In this document: in pieces, positions 60,101 through 64,000 of the stretch
Numbering within the stretch: position 1 is the stretch's first letter
How the letters are laid out: each line of letters begins with the position of its first letter
NCBI GenBank assembly: GCA_019914945.1
Contig: CM034101.1
Location: 12,039,188-12,103,187 of the forward strand
Direction of reading: 5' to 3'
Length of the DNA stretch: 64,000 nt
Source: Typha latifolia
Lineage: Eukaryota; Streptophyta; Magnoliopsida; Poales; Typhaceae
Translations under genes and position numbers: made by a program
Notes under the pieces: generated by a model
Seen by the model: only the letters and a program-made list of their open reading frames with translations
Told to the model about the DNA's origin: nothing
Database searches by the model: none

Positions 60101-62651
60101 CATACCTTTGTCAGACCATGTAAATTTTCTGTGTGCAAATTATTTATTTCACTTTTACGTGCAAAAAGTTAATTGTTACAATTCCTGTGTGCAAATCTAT
60201 TTATTTTATCCGTACGTGCAAAAATTTAATTGTTATATTTTCTGTGTGCATTTAATCATTATACTCAGTGCATCACCATACTTCGTGCAAATATTGAAAT
60301 TTGTGAAAAAAAAAAATGAGACTAGTATTGGTACGACTTAGAGAACAGTCCCGATATAAATCATTTATGATTTTCCGTGGTGACTCAAGTCTATCTGAAA
60401 GTCCAGGGGAAAGTCTTAAATTATATCACTGCGGTGACTTTCTTAGGTGACTCTAGCGGGGTTAGGAAACAGTCCTAGGATGAATGAAAAAAATTCCTAG
60501 GTGGCTCTAACTTTTCTCAACGATTAGAGGAAAAGACAGAGTGTGTTGATCACAGGGTGATACCCTCTAATGACCCTAACTGGATCGGCTAGGAAGAAAA
60601 GTCCCGAGCGTCATCTCGAGGTGACTTCTAGTTGATGTGGATCCACAGAGTTTAGACCCATTGAGACATATGACAGTATAAATATTAAAAAAATATTAAT
60701 ATGTTGGAACCATGCAAGATTACAAGTTGTGACTCTCTCTCTATCGTTATCATTGTTATTATTTAAAGAGCATGCTTATTGCAATTATTATGGATATTGT
60801 TGTTGTTAGTTTAATCTTTTTCAGCATTAATATAATGTAGAATTTTATTTGGTTTTCGAGTGGATTCTATTCACTGAGCTATAGTTGTTGGCTCATGGAT
60901 TCTATTTTTTTTTGTATTTATTTATCTATCTCAAGTAATAGTCAGCGGGGCGACTGAGCGAGATGTACCCGGACTCCACCTCCACTTAGGATTCTCCTAT
61001 TTACTCTTCCGCTCTTTAGATTTTATATTTTAGATTAGAAGTTTTATTTATTTAGTTTAGAGACTCAAAAACATTAACATTATTTTATGTTATTGCAATT
61101 AGTTTTAAAATTTAATAAAGCAGATTTTTATTTTATTTATTTATTTTGCCATCGTACACGTAGAAAGTATTGATAAGGCTTCGTGTATCTCAAGTATATT
61201 GAGATGCATGGCCGGTCATGATTCCTATTACGGGTCGTGACATAGAGTGTATAGTGTAGACTACCTCTACAATTAAGATCTAGACAAAAAGTATCTCAAT
61301 CATGACTTGTAAGCAAGATTTCAAATATCAGAATCGAGATCGGCAGTCCGAAAAAATAATAAGTATCAGCCGTAATGGCCAATACAATATTAGAGTAATT
61401 TTAATTACGCAAAATTCTAAAAATTATTTAAATGTGCAAGAAAATTTCTAACAATGTAGAATAAGTGACAAAAATAAAAATCTATCTCTCTTCATTGTTA
61501 TTCTGCAGCAGTATGAGGCTAAGGAGTAGGAGAAAAAGAGAGCGGGAAGAGAAATGGAAAAGAAATACCTAAAGAGATTAGAAGAAAGGAAAATTTGTAT
61601 ATAATACCCTGCTTCATAACATAATTGTGATTTACACTCTACATTTTCACTATTTGCAAATTGATCCCTCTGATTTAGCAAATATATAGAGAAAACATGC
61701 TGAGTTAGATTTGGACTAACACCATAAGAATATTCTATTAAGTAGAGATTTTTAAATGACTAAAATACCCTTAATATGACTTGGTTGAGGGTATTTTCGT
61801 ATTTTTTTAGTATAGTTAACTTAACCCACAGATTTAGTTAAGTTTAACTAACTAATCTAACAGTAGGGTGTTTTTTGCATATGTTCGCTAAATCATAAGA
61901 CTCGACTTATAAATAGTAAAAATGTAGGATATAAACTATAATTTTATTAAAAATCAGAGTGTTATATGCAAATTTTCCTAAAATAAAAAATAGTCACCTG
62001 AGGTGGAGACATTAATTACTAATGTCTCCAAGTTAGCTAAAAACATGAAAAGAAGGTAATTTGGGACATCAATTACTGATGTCTTTTAAACAACCCACAT
62101 CGGCCAATTTCGCCAATAAGACTATACAAAAGATCTCATATTGGCCAATACAGCCAATACTAGTCCAAAATCAGCTACTTTGCTGGCTTCAGGGTGGGAT
62201 CAGGTTCCTCTATCCAATCTGCAATCCATTATGACTGATCCAACTAGGGATTGGTAGAAACTGCCATCCTTTCTTGTAAGTCCATTGGCAAAACATATGA
62301 CACTTCATGTGTACTCAGTTACATCAATAACATAAGAAATATATAGTTACATAAGTGATAATATGATCCATGTGACAAGTACATGTATCAGCAAGAGTCA
62401 GAAGATTTAAGATTTTGAGTATGACCAAGAAAACATTGAACTACTGAAATATGTAGTTGTAAGCACTAGAAGATTGGAAGAAAGACATTCCTTACATTTC
62501 TAGAAATTCACATACCACAAGCGCGTTAATTCTGGCTTCTATAACAGTTGAGGGAGCATATCTTGCAGCATATCCATACATTAAGGCCAATGCAGCATAT
62601 GTATCATCAGCATCTTCAGGTTTAGCTCTGCTCGAGAAAAGAGACAGGAAT
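20116..62651 (-). CDS. SGR6: SGR6/MROH1-like giant HEAT-repeat protein, C-terminal ~1,000 residues in 26 exons
   Basis: Exons, 5' to 3' on the minus strand: 62516-62651, 51025-51106, 49377-49522, 49180-49260, 48988-49088, 46284-46522, 46074-46183, 45837-45965, 45686-45760, 45469-45602, 45297-45369, 45046-45177, 40681-40853, 40448-40570, 40280-40340, 40095-40190, 38441-38541, 33005-33110, 26444-26557, 26268-26342, 23899-23997, 21024-21095, 20855-20940, 20679-20772, 20498-20605, 20116-20370. All junctions read as GT-AG. The exons sum to 3,001 nt and stay in frame to the TGA at 20116-20118. The peptide matches the C-terminal part of plant SHOOT GRAVITROPISM 6 (Arabidopsis At2g36810), the plant member of the MROH1 HEAT-repeat family. 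SGR6 is known from shoot gravitropism and is linked to vacuolar membrane behaviour; its alpha-solenoid is presumed to be a protein-interaction scaffold. The full protein is about 1,700 residues, so the N-terminal ~700 lie beyond base 64000. No stops or frameshifts were seen, so the gene looks functional despite introns of up to 11.4 kb. Coding sequence is only about 7% of the span. Confidence 0.93.
20498..21095 (-). CDS. SGR6: SGR6-like exon block (four exons)
   Basis: Exons 21024-21095 ([20 protein letters not shown]), 20855-20940 ([20 protein letters not shown]), 20679-20772 ([20 protein letters not shown]) and 20498-20605 ([20 protein letters not shown]). These form the conserved C-terminal HEAT array of the family. 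Confidence 0.93.
21640..22250. repeat. Possible retroelement fragment in an SGR6-like intron
   Basis: A stretch of mixed composition carries GAGTCCTATTAGGGTTTTGTTT and a run of TCCTATTCTCTAG-type words typical of LTR or leader sequence. It is open for 117 codons at 21869-22222 on the plus strand. No LTR ends, primer site or protein motif could be confirmed. Confidence 0.2.
23108..23654. mobile_element. hAT-type non-autonomous element, GGCAC family, 547 bp
   Basis: The left end CAAGGATGGCCATGTCGGCC and right end ...AGGAATCCTTG form inverted termini. A perfect 8-bp duplication, gtgacaag, flanks it (23100-23107 and 23655-23662). The ends match those of the nested element at 54876-56161 (CAAGGATGGCCGTGCC). 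The subterminal zones contain GTGCTAGTTGGCAC and CGGCACACACTGTGCC words. The interior is unrelated to that of the larger copy and contains CCTCCGG..CGGTTGGAG-like moderately GC-rich DNA of unknown origin. It is inserted in the SGR6-like intron 21096-23898. Confidence 0.88.
23899..23997 (-). CDS. SGR6: SGR6-like exon
   Basis: The exon encodes [20 protein letters not shown] followed by [13 protein letters not shown], 33 codons in phase 0. It lies only 245 bp upstream (in gene orientation) of the hAT-type insertion ending at 23654. Confidence 0.93.
24821..25222. repeat. Tandem duplication, two 202-bp units
   Basis: TCTGTATGCCTTGTTGTGCC begins one unit at 24821 and the next at 25023. The two units stay alignable with a few substitutions (GCGACAGCC versus GCGACGGCT, AATACGGCAC versus AATATGACAC) through GAATTGGTCAAAC and CACTAATTCTGACTC. 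Intronic, non-coding. Confidence 0.85.
25861..25943. repeat. 30-bp minisatellite, about 2.8 units
   Basis: ATGGCCTCTCATATGCAGGC starts units at 25861 and 25891, and a variant (ATAGCC...) starts at 25921, followed by ACCTAC-type ends. The units abut with no spacers, so this is not a CRISPR array. Confidence 0.85.
26268..26557 (-). CDS. SGR6: SGR6-like exon pair
   Basis: Exon 26444-26557 encodes [20 protein letters not shown] then [18 protein letters not shown], a canonical HEAT repeat with the Asp-Glu-Ser-Val-x-x-x-Ala signature. Exon 26268-26342 encodes [20 protein letters not shown] then LRNLQ. The short intron between them is about 100 bp. Confidence 0.93.
26798..26975. repeat. GTGTC-palindrome repeat, decayed
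   Basis: GTCTGTGTCAAACACAGAC and nearby GTTGGACACGTGTC form short palindromes. A similar, inverted group (CATGTCGGAACCGTG, CATGTCGAACACGG) occurs at 37260-37340. This resembles a decayed non-autonomous DNA transposon end; boundaries not resolved. Confidence 0.4.
27151..27181. repeat. (CT)n microsatellite
   Basis: About 31 bases of almost perfect CT dinucleotide repeat within a larger pyrimidine-rich tract in the intron. It would read as GA on the coding strand of the SGR6-like gene. Confidence 0.9.
27360..28015. mobile_element. Truncated internal copy of the GGCAC-family hAT element
   Basis: Aligns by eye with 55060-55745 of the nested element in the same orientation: shared words include CAATAATTAAAA(T/C)(C/T)AA, TCTAGTTGAACRTA, GAGAATCAAA and ACTCATTCATTGATAGTATTACTC versus its counterpart. 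The GGCAC-rich termini are missing on both sides; its right side runs into retrotransposon sequence. Confidence 0.65.
28040..29071 (+). mobile_element. LTR of a retrotransposon (5' LTR), left boundary uncertain
   Basis: The right end is fixed by a primer-binding site three bases downstream, giving ...CAAATCA then ATT then TGGTATCAGAGCC. Inside are a 36-40-bp tandem motif (TAAGCCCTTAAGGCAAATCC, about four copies at 28490-28615) and a TCTATAAATAC TATA-like box at about 28640. The block 28663-29250 recurs at 31952-32460. The left limit is estimated. Confidence 0.55.
29075..29087 (+). promoter_or_regulatory. Retrotransposon primer-binding site (initiator Met tRNA type)
   Basis: TGGTATCAGAGCC is complementary to the 3' end of plant initiator methionine tRNA and is the standard plant LTR-retrotransposon primer site. 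It lies three bases after the LTR end. Confidence 0.8.
29323..29501 (+). pseudogene. Retrotransposon gag start, broken
   Basis: From the ATG at 29323 the frame reads [20 protein letters not shown] and continues to an acidic helical segment, as in the first residues of plant gag. It is broken by a TGA at about 29408 and a TAG at about 29456, each explainable as a single transition from a sense codon. It stops abruptly at 29502, where another LTR begins. Confidence 0.5.
29502..30781 (+). mobile_element. LTR-A family copy inserted in the gag relic
   Basis: Starts TGTAAGAATTGAAAA and ends ...GGGTCGTAATA, corresponding to TGTCAGAACCAAAA ... GGGTCGTGACA of the intact solo LTR at 59674-61242. Shared internal blocks include CACGTGCATTGCAC/CACGTGCTCTGCAC, the GTGAATTTCACTCACTGAG block and GACTAAGCGAGATACATCGGGACTCCACC. 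No clean 5-bp duplication. A degenerate primer-site-like sequence follows at about 30785. Confidence 0.65.
31285..31663 (+). mobile_element. LTR-A family 3' fragment with primer-binding site
   Basis: GAGTGGATTCCACTCACTGA, GACTGAGCGAGATGCTTCGG and GTCATGACG mark the last third of an LTR-A copy. TGGTATCAGAACC at 31651-31663 is a primer-binding site, so this was the 5' LTR of an element whose body has mostly been lost. Confidence 0.7.
31952..32640 (+). mobile_element. Second copy of the 28.7-29.25 kb LTR/leader
   Basis: Matches 28663-29250 from CTAAT(A/T)ATCAA(G/A)GAATTAA through GCTTAAGCCCTTATCGTCTAT, GGCAAGGTCTCGTCTAGCTC and on to AGTTCGTATCAAT. About 150 bp, including the primer site, is deleted at about 32280 relative to the first copy. 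The 32460-32640 tail has diverged and may be internal retrotransposon sequence. Confidence 0.65.
33005..33110 (-). CDS. SGR6: SGR6-like exon
   Basis: The exon encodes [20 protein letters not shown] and ends [14 protein letters not shown], a recognisable HEAT helix pair. It is flanked by introns of 5,330 bp (upstream in gene orientation) and 6,447 bp. The plus-strand open frames overlapping it are shadows. Confidence 0.9.
33111..38440. other. SGR6-like intron with decayed repeats
   Basis: 33111-34300 shows no feature beyond a short CA-rich run near 33960. 34440-34860 carries GAAGCTTCGCATCAATGGCC, which resembles part of the LTR-A copy at 41271. 35060-35720 and 36360-37150 are unusually C-rich, repeat-like DNA with spurious open frames. 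Between them (35945-36160) the motif TCAAATTCATTCAAATTGG occurs twice about 159 bp apart. 37255-37500 repeats CATGTCG/CACG palindromic words. The C-rich blocks may be old LTR DNA; family unknown. Confidence 0.4.
38441..38541 (-). CDS. SGR6: SGR6-like exon
   Basis: The exon encodes [20 protein letters not shown] followed by [13 protein letters not shown]. It has an AACTGCATAG acceptor and a GTACTT donor. It lies just downstream (in gene orientation) of the intron that carries the 219-bp tandem array and a solo LTR. Confidence 0.9.
38761..39756. repeat. 219-bp tandem array, about 2.6 units, interrupted by a solo LTR
   Basis: GGTAACTGATATCACATGCA begins units at 38761, 39316 and 39535. The last two are 219 bp apart. 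The first two are 555 bp apart, which is exactly 219 plus the 331-bp LTR plus its 5-bp duplication. Units are over 95% alike by eye; a more diverged partial unit follows the third (39629-39756). Each unit includes, on the minus strand, CAACTGAGGTAAAATTT, a good match to a splice donor, although no exon of the gene maps here. Confidence 0.88.
38855..39185. mobile_element. Solo LTR, 331 bp
   Basis: Begins TGATGCGGACATCAC and ends CGTTTTGCATCA, the TG...CA layout, with a perfect 5-bp duplication tgcag at 38850-38854 and 39186-39190. A TCTATATATAGACC TATA-like box lies at about 39019-39032. No internal region, so it formed by LTR-LTR recombination. The small size suggests a Copia-type or TRIM element. 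A spurious 80-codon frame (38882-39124) spans it. Confidence 0.9.
40095..40853 (-). CDS. SGR6: SGR6-like exon block (four exons)
   Basis: Exons 40681-40853 ([20 protein letters not shown], then an acidic/Asn-rich linker and [14 protein letters not shown]), 40448-40570 ([20 protein letters not shown]), 40280-40340 ([20 protein letters not shown], a 61-bp exon) and 40095-40190 ([20 protein letters not shown]). All joins keep frame. Confidence 0.92.
41271..43456 (+). mobile_element. LTR-A family solo LTR with nested MITE
   Basis: Starts TGTAATATCCAAAAAA and ends ...GATTCTAATTTCGATTTGTGATA, matching the ends of 59674-61242. Shared blocks include GTGGTGACTTTAGTCTACG, GGTGGCTCCGGCAGGGTTATGG, CACCTCGTGGATGACTTCTAG and CCTCCACTTAG. 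The flanking pentamers (gatct and gacat) agree at only three positions. It is longer than the 59-kb copy mainly because of the nested insertion at 41694-42149. It lies in the SGR6-like intron 40854-45045. Confidence 0.7.
41694..42149. mobile_element. Non-autonomous hAT element(s) of the TAGGGGTGTCAAA family, tandemly rearranged
   Basis: The left end TAGGGGTGTCAAAATAAACGAG matches the 53347 hAT end. Two right-end-like sequences occur: CTCGTTTACACCCCA (about 41992-42006) and CTCGTTTACAACCCTA (about 42134-42149). Each is followed by nearly the same host stretch, TCCTCAGTAACATCCAAAAC and TCCTTAGTTGCATCCAACAC. The flanking octamers tccttggc and tccttagt match at 6 of 8 positions. The interior is GGCTCGG/GAGCTTG-rich. 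Confidence 0.6.
43920..44526. mobile_element. hAT-type element, 607 bp, ATCGGG family
   Basis: Ends are CATGGTTCGCAAGATC on the left and the complement of CAAGGTTCAAAAAATTGGG on the right. A perfect 8-bp duplication, tatatatc, flanks it at 43912-43919 and 44527-44534. The interior contains CT-rich runs, a 20-bp tandem (GATCTAACTTTGGCAACGCA, about three units at 44082-44138) and the conserved AATTACGTAATT-like segment. No coding capacity. Confidence 0.8.
45046..46522 (-). CDS. SGR6: SGR6-like exon block (seven exons)
   Basis: Exons 46284-46522 ([20 protein letters not shown], ending NLSNLP), 46074-46183 ([20 protein letters not shown]), 45837-45965 ([20 protein letters not shown]), 45686-45760 ([20 protein letters not shown]), 45469-45602 ([20 protein letters not shown]), 45297-45369 ([20 protein letters not shown]) and 45046-45177 ([20 protein letters not shown], then [13 protein letters not shown]). 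The short introns (about 70-130 bp) mark the densest coding cluster. The donor after CCAT at 46284 is fixed by the conserved P-S-A-F junction. Confidence 0.93.
46946..47583. repeat. AT-rich repeat related to 59078-59490
   Basis: Shares CATTCACTTCAGGAATAAC, CCTTGTTC(T/C)AGAA and ATCAAAATTATAT(C/T)TTA-like blocks with the 59-kb copy. Most of it is over 80% A+T. It looks like a non-autonomous DNA transposon, but ends and target duplication were not established. Confidence 0.5.
47584..48987. other. SGR6-like intron sequence, no feature
   Basis: No transposon ends, tandem repeats or coding signals stand out between the AT-rich repeat and the acceptor-side exon at 48988. Confidence 0.4.
48988..51106 (-). 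CDS. SGR6: SGR6-like exon block (four exons)
   Basis: Exons 51025-51106 ([20 protein letters not shown]), 49377-49522 ([20 protein letters not shown], ending RTQ), 49180-49260 ([20 protein letters not shown]) and 48988-49088 ([20 protein letters not shown]). Phases are consistent: the 51025 exon ends in phase 1 and 49522 resumes with two bases to complete Gly. Alternating amphipathic helices fit HEAT repeats. Confidence 0.92.
51395..52032. mobile_element. hAT-type element, ATCGGG family, about 638 bp
   Basis: The left end TAAGGTTCTGAAACTTAG leads into GATCGAGATCGGCC; the right side has CGGGATCGG, CCTATTGATCGATCCC and CTCGGGATCAACCGAG. The interior ATTACGTAAAATTCTAAATATTATTT is shared with 61314-62272. 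The flanking octamers tttctatg and ctcctatg agree at 6 of 8, so the duplication is probable but decayed. Confidence 0.6.
52180..52830. repeat. Dispersed repeat, second copy (related to 13620-14330)
   Basis: Same family and orientation as 13620-14330 (TTTTTGGATGATTGG, CTCCAAATATGTGGAAAG, CCAACGGTTGGATCAATTCT). No coding capacity. Insertion context unclear. Confidence 0.6.
54876..56161. mobile_element. Nested hAT-type non-autonomous element, GGCAC family, 1,286 bp
   Basis: Inverted ends are CAGTGATGGCCGTGCC on the left and the complement of CAAGGATGGCCGTGCC on the right. A perfect 8-bp duplication, gtagtaag, flanks it (54868-54875 and 56162-56169). It interrupts the hAT transposase between GIENKVV and ITLDN, and removing it plus one duplication restores the local frame. 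The subterminal zones (54885-54955 and 55973-56155) are crowded with GGCAC/GTGCC repeats, probably transposase-binding sites. The interior is AT-rich and shares sequence with 27360-28015. Confidence 0.92.
55486..55660 (-). pseudogene. Pro/Tyr/Gln-rich coding remnant inside the nested element
   Basis: On the minus strand, a frame reads [20 protein letters not shown], then [17 protein letters not shown], and ends at a TAA near 55487. Such Pro/Tyr/Gln-rich tails occur at the C terminus of some plant hAT transposases, so this is probably a relic of the autonomous parent of the GGCAC family. Upstream in-frame stops preclude a protein. The copy at 27.8-27.96 kb retains a similar [10 protein letters not shown] stretch. 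Confidence 0.45.
58597..59043. mobile_element. Truncated hAT-type element, ATCGGG family
   Basis: Aligns with 44150-44526: TTCTTCTCTTTTCTTC, CTCGCTCTCTCTCTAATC, CTTCTTTTCAG, GCACCATAAT, the AATAATATTTAGAA(A/T)TTACGTAATTA block and TTTTTTCAGAAGACC(G/A)ATCCC. It ends near GGAAACTTGG. The left terminal part is missing and no duplication was found. Confidence 0.6.
59078..59490. repeat. AT-rich MITE-like repeat
   Basis: The left GTTCACTTCAGGAATAAC and the right GTTATTCCTTAAGTAAAAAA are inverted counterparts (ACTTNAGGAATAAC). The interior carries GAATAAC/GTTATTC words. Related to 46946-47583. Target duplication not resolved. Confidence 0.55.
59674..61242 (+). mobile_element. Intact solo LTR, LTR-A family, 1,569 bp
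   Basis: Begins TGTCAGAACC, ends CGGGTCGTGACA, and is flanked by the 5-bp duplication tagag (59669-59673 and 61243-61247). It contains an (A)n run near the start, a TATAAATTT TATA-like box at about 59842 and blocks recurring in the other LTR-A copies (GGTGACTCAAGTCTATC, AGCGTCATCTCGAGGTGACTTC, GACTGAGCGAGATGTACCCGG). The type is probably Ty3/Gypsy, judged by length and by the primer site following the 31.6-kb copy. A 98-codon plus frame at 59726-60022 is spurious. Confidence 0.9.
61314..62272. mobile_element. hAT-type element, ATCGGG family, 959 bp
   Basis: The left end CAAGATTTCAAATATCAGAATC leads into GAGATCGGCAG; the right side has CCAATCTGCAATCC and ACTGATCCAACTAGGG. A perfect 8-bp duplication, cttgtaag, flanks it at 61306-61313 and 62273-62280. 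The right terminus (CCATCCTTT) has diverged from CCTTG. The right boundary lies 236 bp from the exon at 62516. Confidence 0.75.
62516..62651 (-). CDS. SGR6: SGR6-like exon, most 5' in window
   Basis: The exon encodes [20 protein letters not shown] and continues to ARINALV. It is preceded by a CTCTAG acceptor and followed by a GTATGTG donor at 62515. The first base completes a codon begun in an exon outside the window. It is isolated from the next exon by an 11,409-bp intron. No further exon was found between 62652 and 64000. Confidence 0.9.
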
Positions 62652-63180
62652 CTAGAGCAAAGAAAATGAACAAACACATTGATGTAATCAGAAGAAGTCT
62701 ACTAAATGACAGAGATTCCAAAGACACATTTTTTATTTCAGAAATGACATGTTCTTTCTAAATGGAACAAAAGCATATGATAGAATGAAGACCTCATATT
62801 TACACTCATAAAGCAATATCAGTAACAAATATTTCTACAAATCACAAAACACTATACCACAGGCATTTATTTCAAACTATTGTAACTAATCCAGAATAAC
62901 CACAAAATAATAGTACGAACATAACCAAATTTGCACATCCAAAATTAGTGCATCCAGGCAGATGACGGAGTATATATAATATAGGATTTTCTTTTCCTGA
63001 CATGAATACATGATATGACCTAGTGGTTGAAGATTATGACAAGTGAAATGTCAAATATCCTATTTCATCAAAGAAAAGAAAAATGAGATTGATTTGTGAA
63101 GAAAGCTAAATTTTAACCCAAATAGCCCAAATAGAAGGAACACCAAGATGCAACAGACGTATATATGATCAGCCTATGAT
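62652..63180. other. SGR6-like intron sequence, no feature
   Basis: This is AT-rich DNA on the acceptor side of the 62516-62651 exon. The expected next upstream coding segment of the family was searched for on the minus strand and not found. Confidence 0.5.
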
Positions 63181-63975
63181 CTGTTTAGATGATTTTGTCG
63201 GGGTTAGAAAATAATCTTAGGCTATACCAGAAATCTTCCTAAAGTGATTCTAATCTCTCTTAACGAATAGTAGAAAAAGACGTGTGATTTTTATCCCATA
63301 GTGATACCCCCTAGTGACCTTAACCGGATCAGCTATGAAGAAAAGACTCGAACATTATCTTGATGTGACTTTTAATTGATGTGAATCCTCAAGCACAATT
63401 ACAAACTAAAATGATTAGCATTATTGAGATTGAGAAAATTTCCATAATGAATTGAGCATGTTATTAGTTAGTTAATCGCATTATTTTTACTTATGTTTAT
63501 TATTCATATTATGAGCATGCTGGCCATTGTTTTGAAATATTAAGCTTTGGCTTTTATATCATATTGGATAAAGTGTAAGTTTACTAGCTTTTCAACGGAT
63601 TCATTCATTGAGCTAAAATTGTCAGCTCATTAAACTCTTTCAATATTTCAGATGTTGATTAGTCTAACAAATGAACGTGGAGCACTGGGATTTAACCTTC
63701 ACTTAGAATTTTGGCATTTCTGCTTTTAGATATAGTAGTGCTTTTATTTTCATGTTTGAAAAGCTAAATGTTGCCTTAGTGTCATTTAGAAGACATAGAT
63801 TATATAATTTGGGTATTTTATATCTTTGAAAGTTTTTGAATTCAAGTTATTTAATAAATTTTGAGTTTCGTTATATTATGGAGTTGGATAATATTATTAA
63901 GGCTTCAAGTATCCCAAGTCTATTAGGGTACACGATCGGCCATGATTCGAAAATTGGGTCATGGTCATGGATTTA
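63181..63975 (+). mobile_element. LTR-A family fragment (3' part), partial at the window edge
   Basis: Contains decayed LTR-A blocks: TCGGGGTTAGAAAATAATC, GATACCCCCTAGTGACC, AACCGGATCAGCTATGAAG, ACGGATTCATTCATTGAGC and the terminal ACACGATCGGCCATGATTC then GGGTCATGGTCA. 5'-truncated. The last 25 bases of the window (GGCCAATCCCAATCCATAT) resemble an ATCGGG-family end. Confidence 0.6.
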
Positions 63976-64000
63976 ATTATCGGCCAATCCCAATCCATAT

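Noticed and set aside
1..64000. tRNA, rRNA or known miRNA genes
   Set aside because: No intact tRNA-like B box with a matching A box, rRNA block or familiar mature miRNA sequence was noticed by eye. A covariance-model search would be decisive and could not be run.

Overview
The window is nuclear DNA of a flowering plant, probably a monocot with a repeat-rich genome. This is inferred from short exons separated by multi-kilobase AT-rich introns with canonical GT-AG sites, one GC-rich intronless gene, and dense hAT, Mutator-like and LTR-retrotransposon remains. The species cannot be named from the sequence alone.

Two host genes can be supported. (1) 11521-12903 (+) is an intronless gene for a roughly 460-residue protein with an N-terminal BTB/POZ (KCTD-type) domain and WD40/YVTN-like repeats. 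(2) 20116-62651 (-) is the 3' part of a very large gene for a HEAT-repeat protein of the SHOOT GRAVITROPISM 6 / MROH1 family. I could join 26 exons (3,001 nt, the C-terminal ~1,000 residues); the frame stays open and ends at a TGA at 20116-20118. The N-terminal part lies beyond base 64000. The two genes are convergent (tail to tail) across about 7.2 kb of intergenic DNA.

Most of the rest is transposon. Region 1-11.3 kb is intergenic and holds an 1,851-bp hAT-type element with a perfect 8-bp target duplication, a decayed element of a second family, a degenerate MULE with a transposase pseudogene, and a short inverted-repeat element. Region 12.9-20.1 kb holds decayed repeats and a few coding-like scraps. 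The introns of the SGR6-like gene hold the remainder. Intron 51107-62515 (11.4 kb) is about 85% transposon: a 5,065-bp hAT element (target duplication cccaatgc) with a broken transposase gene, itself interrupted by a 1,286-bp non-autonomous hAT element (target duplication gtagtaag), a 1,569-bp solo LTR (tagag) and a 959-bp hAT-type element (cttgtaag). Other introns hold a 547-bp relative of the nested element (gtgacaag), a 607-bp element (tatatatc), a 331-bp solo LTR (tgcag) inside a 219-bp tandem array, and a retrotransposon patch at 28-32.6 kb with two initiator-Met-tRNA-type primer-binding sites.

No cellular RNA gene, CRISPR array or defence system was found. The most distinctive non-genic feature is the GGCAC-rich hAT family (54876-56161, 23108-23654, truncated copy near 27.36-28.0 kb). 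Its ends are packed with short GGCAC/GTGCC repeats, and its body keeps a Pro/Tyr/Gln-rich coding remnant on the minus strand.
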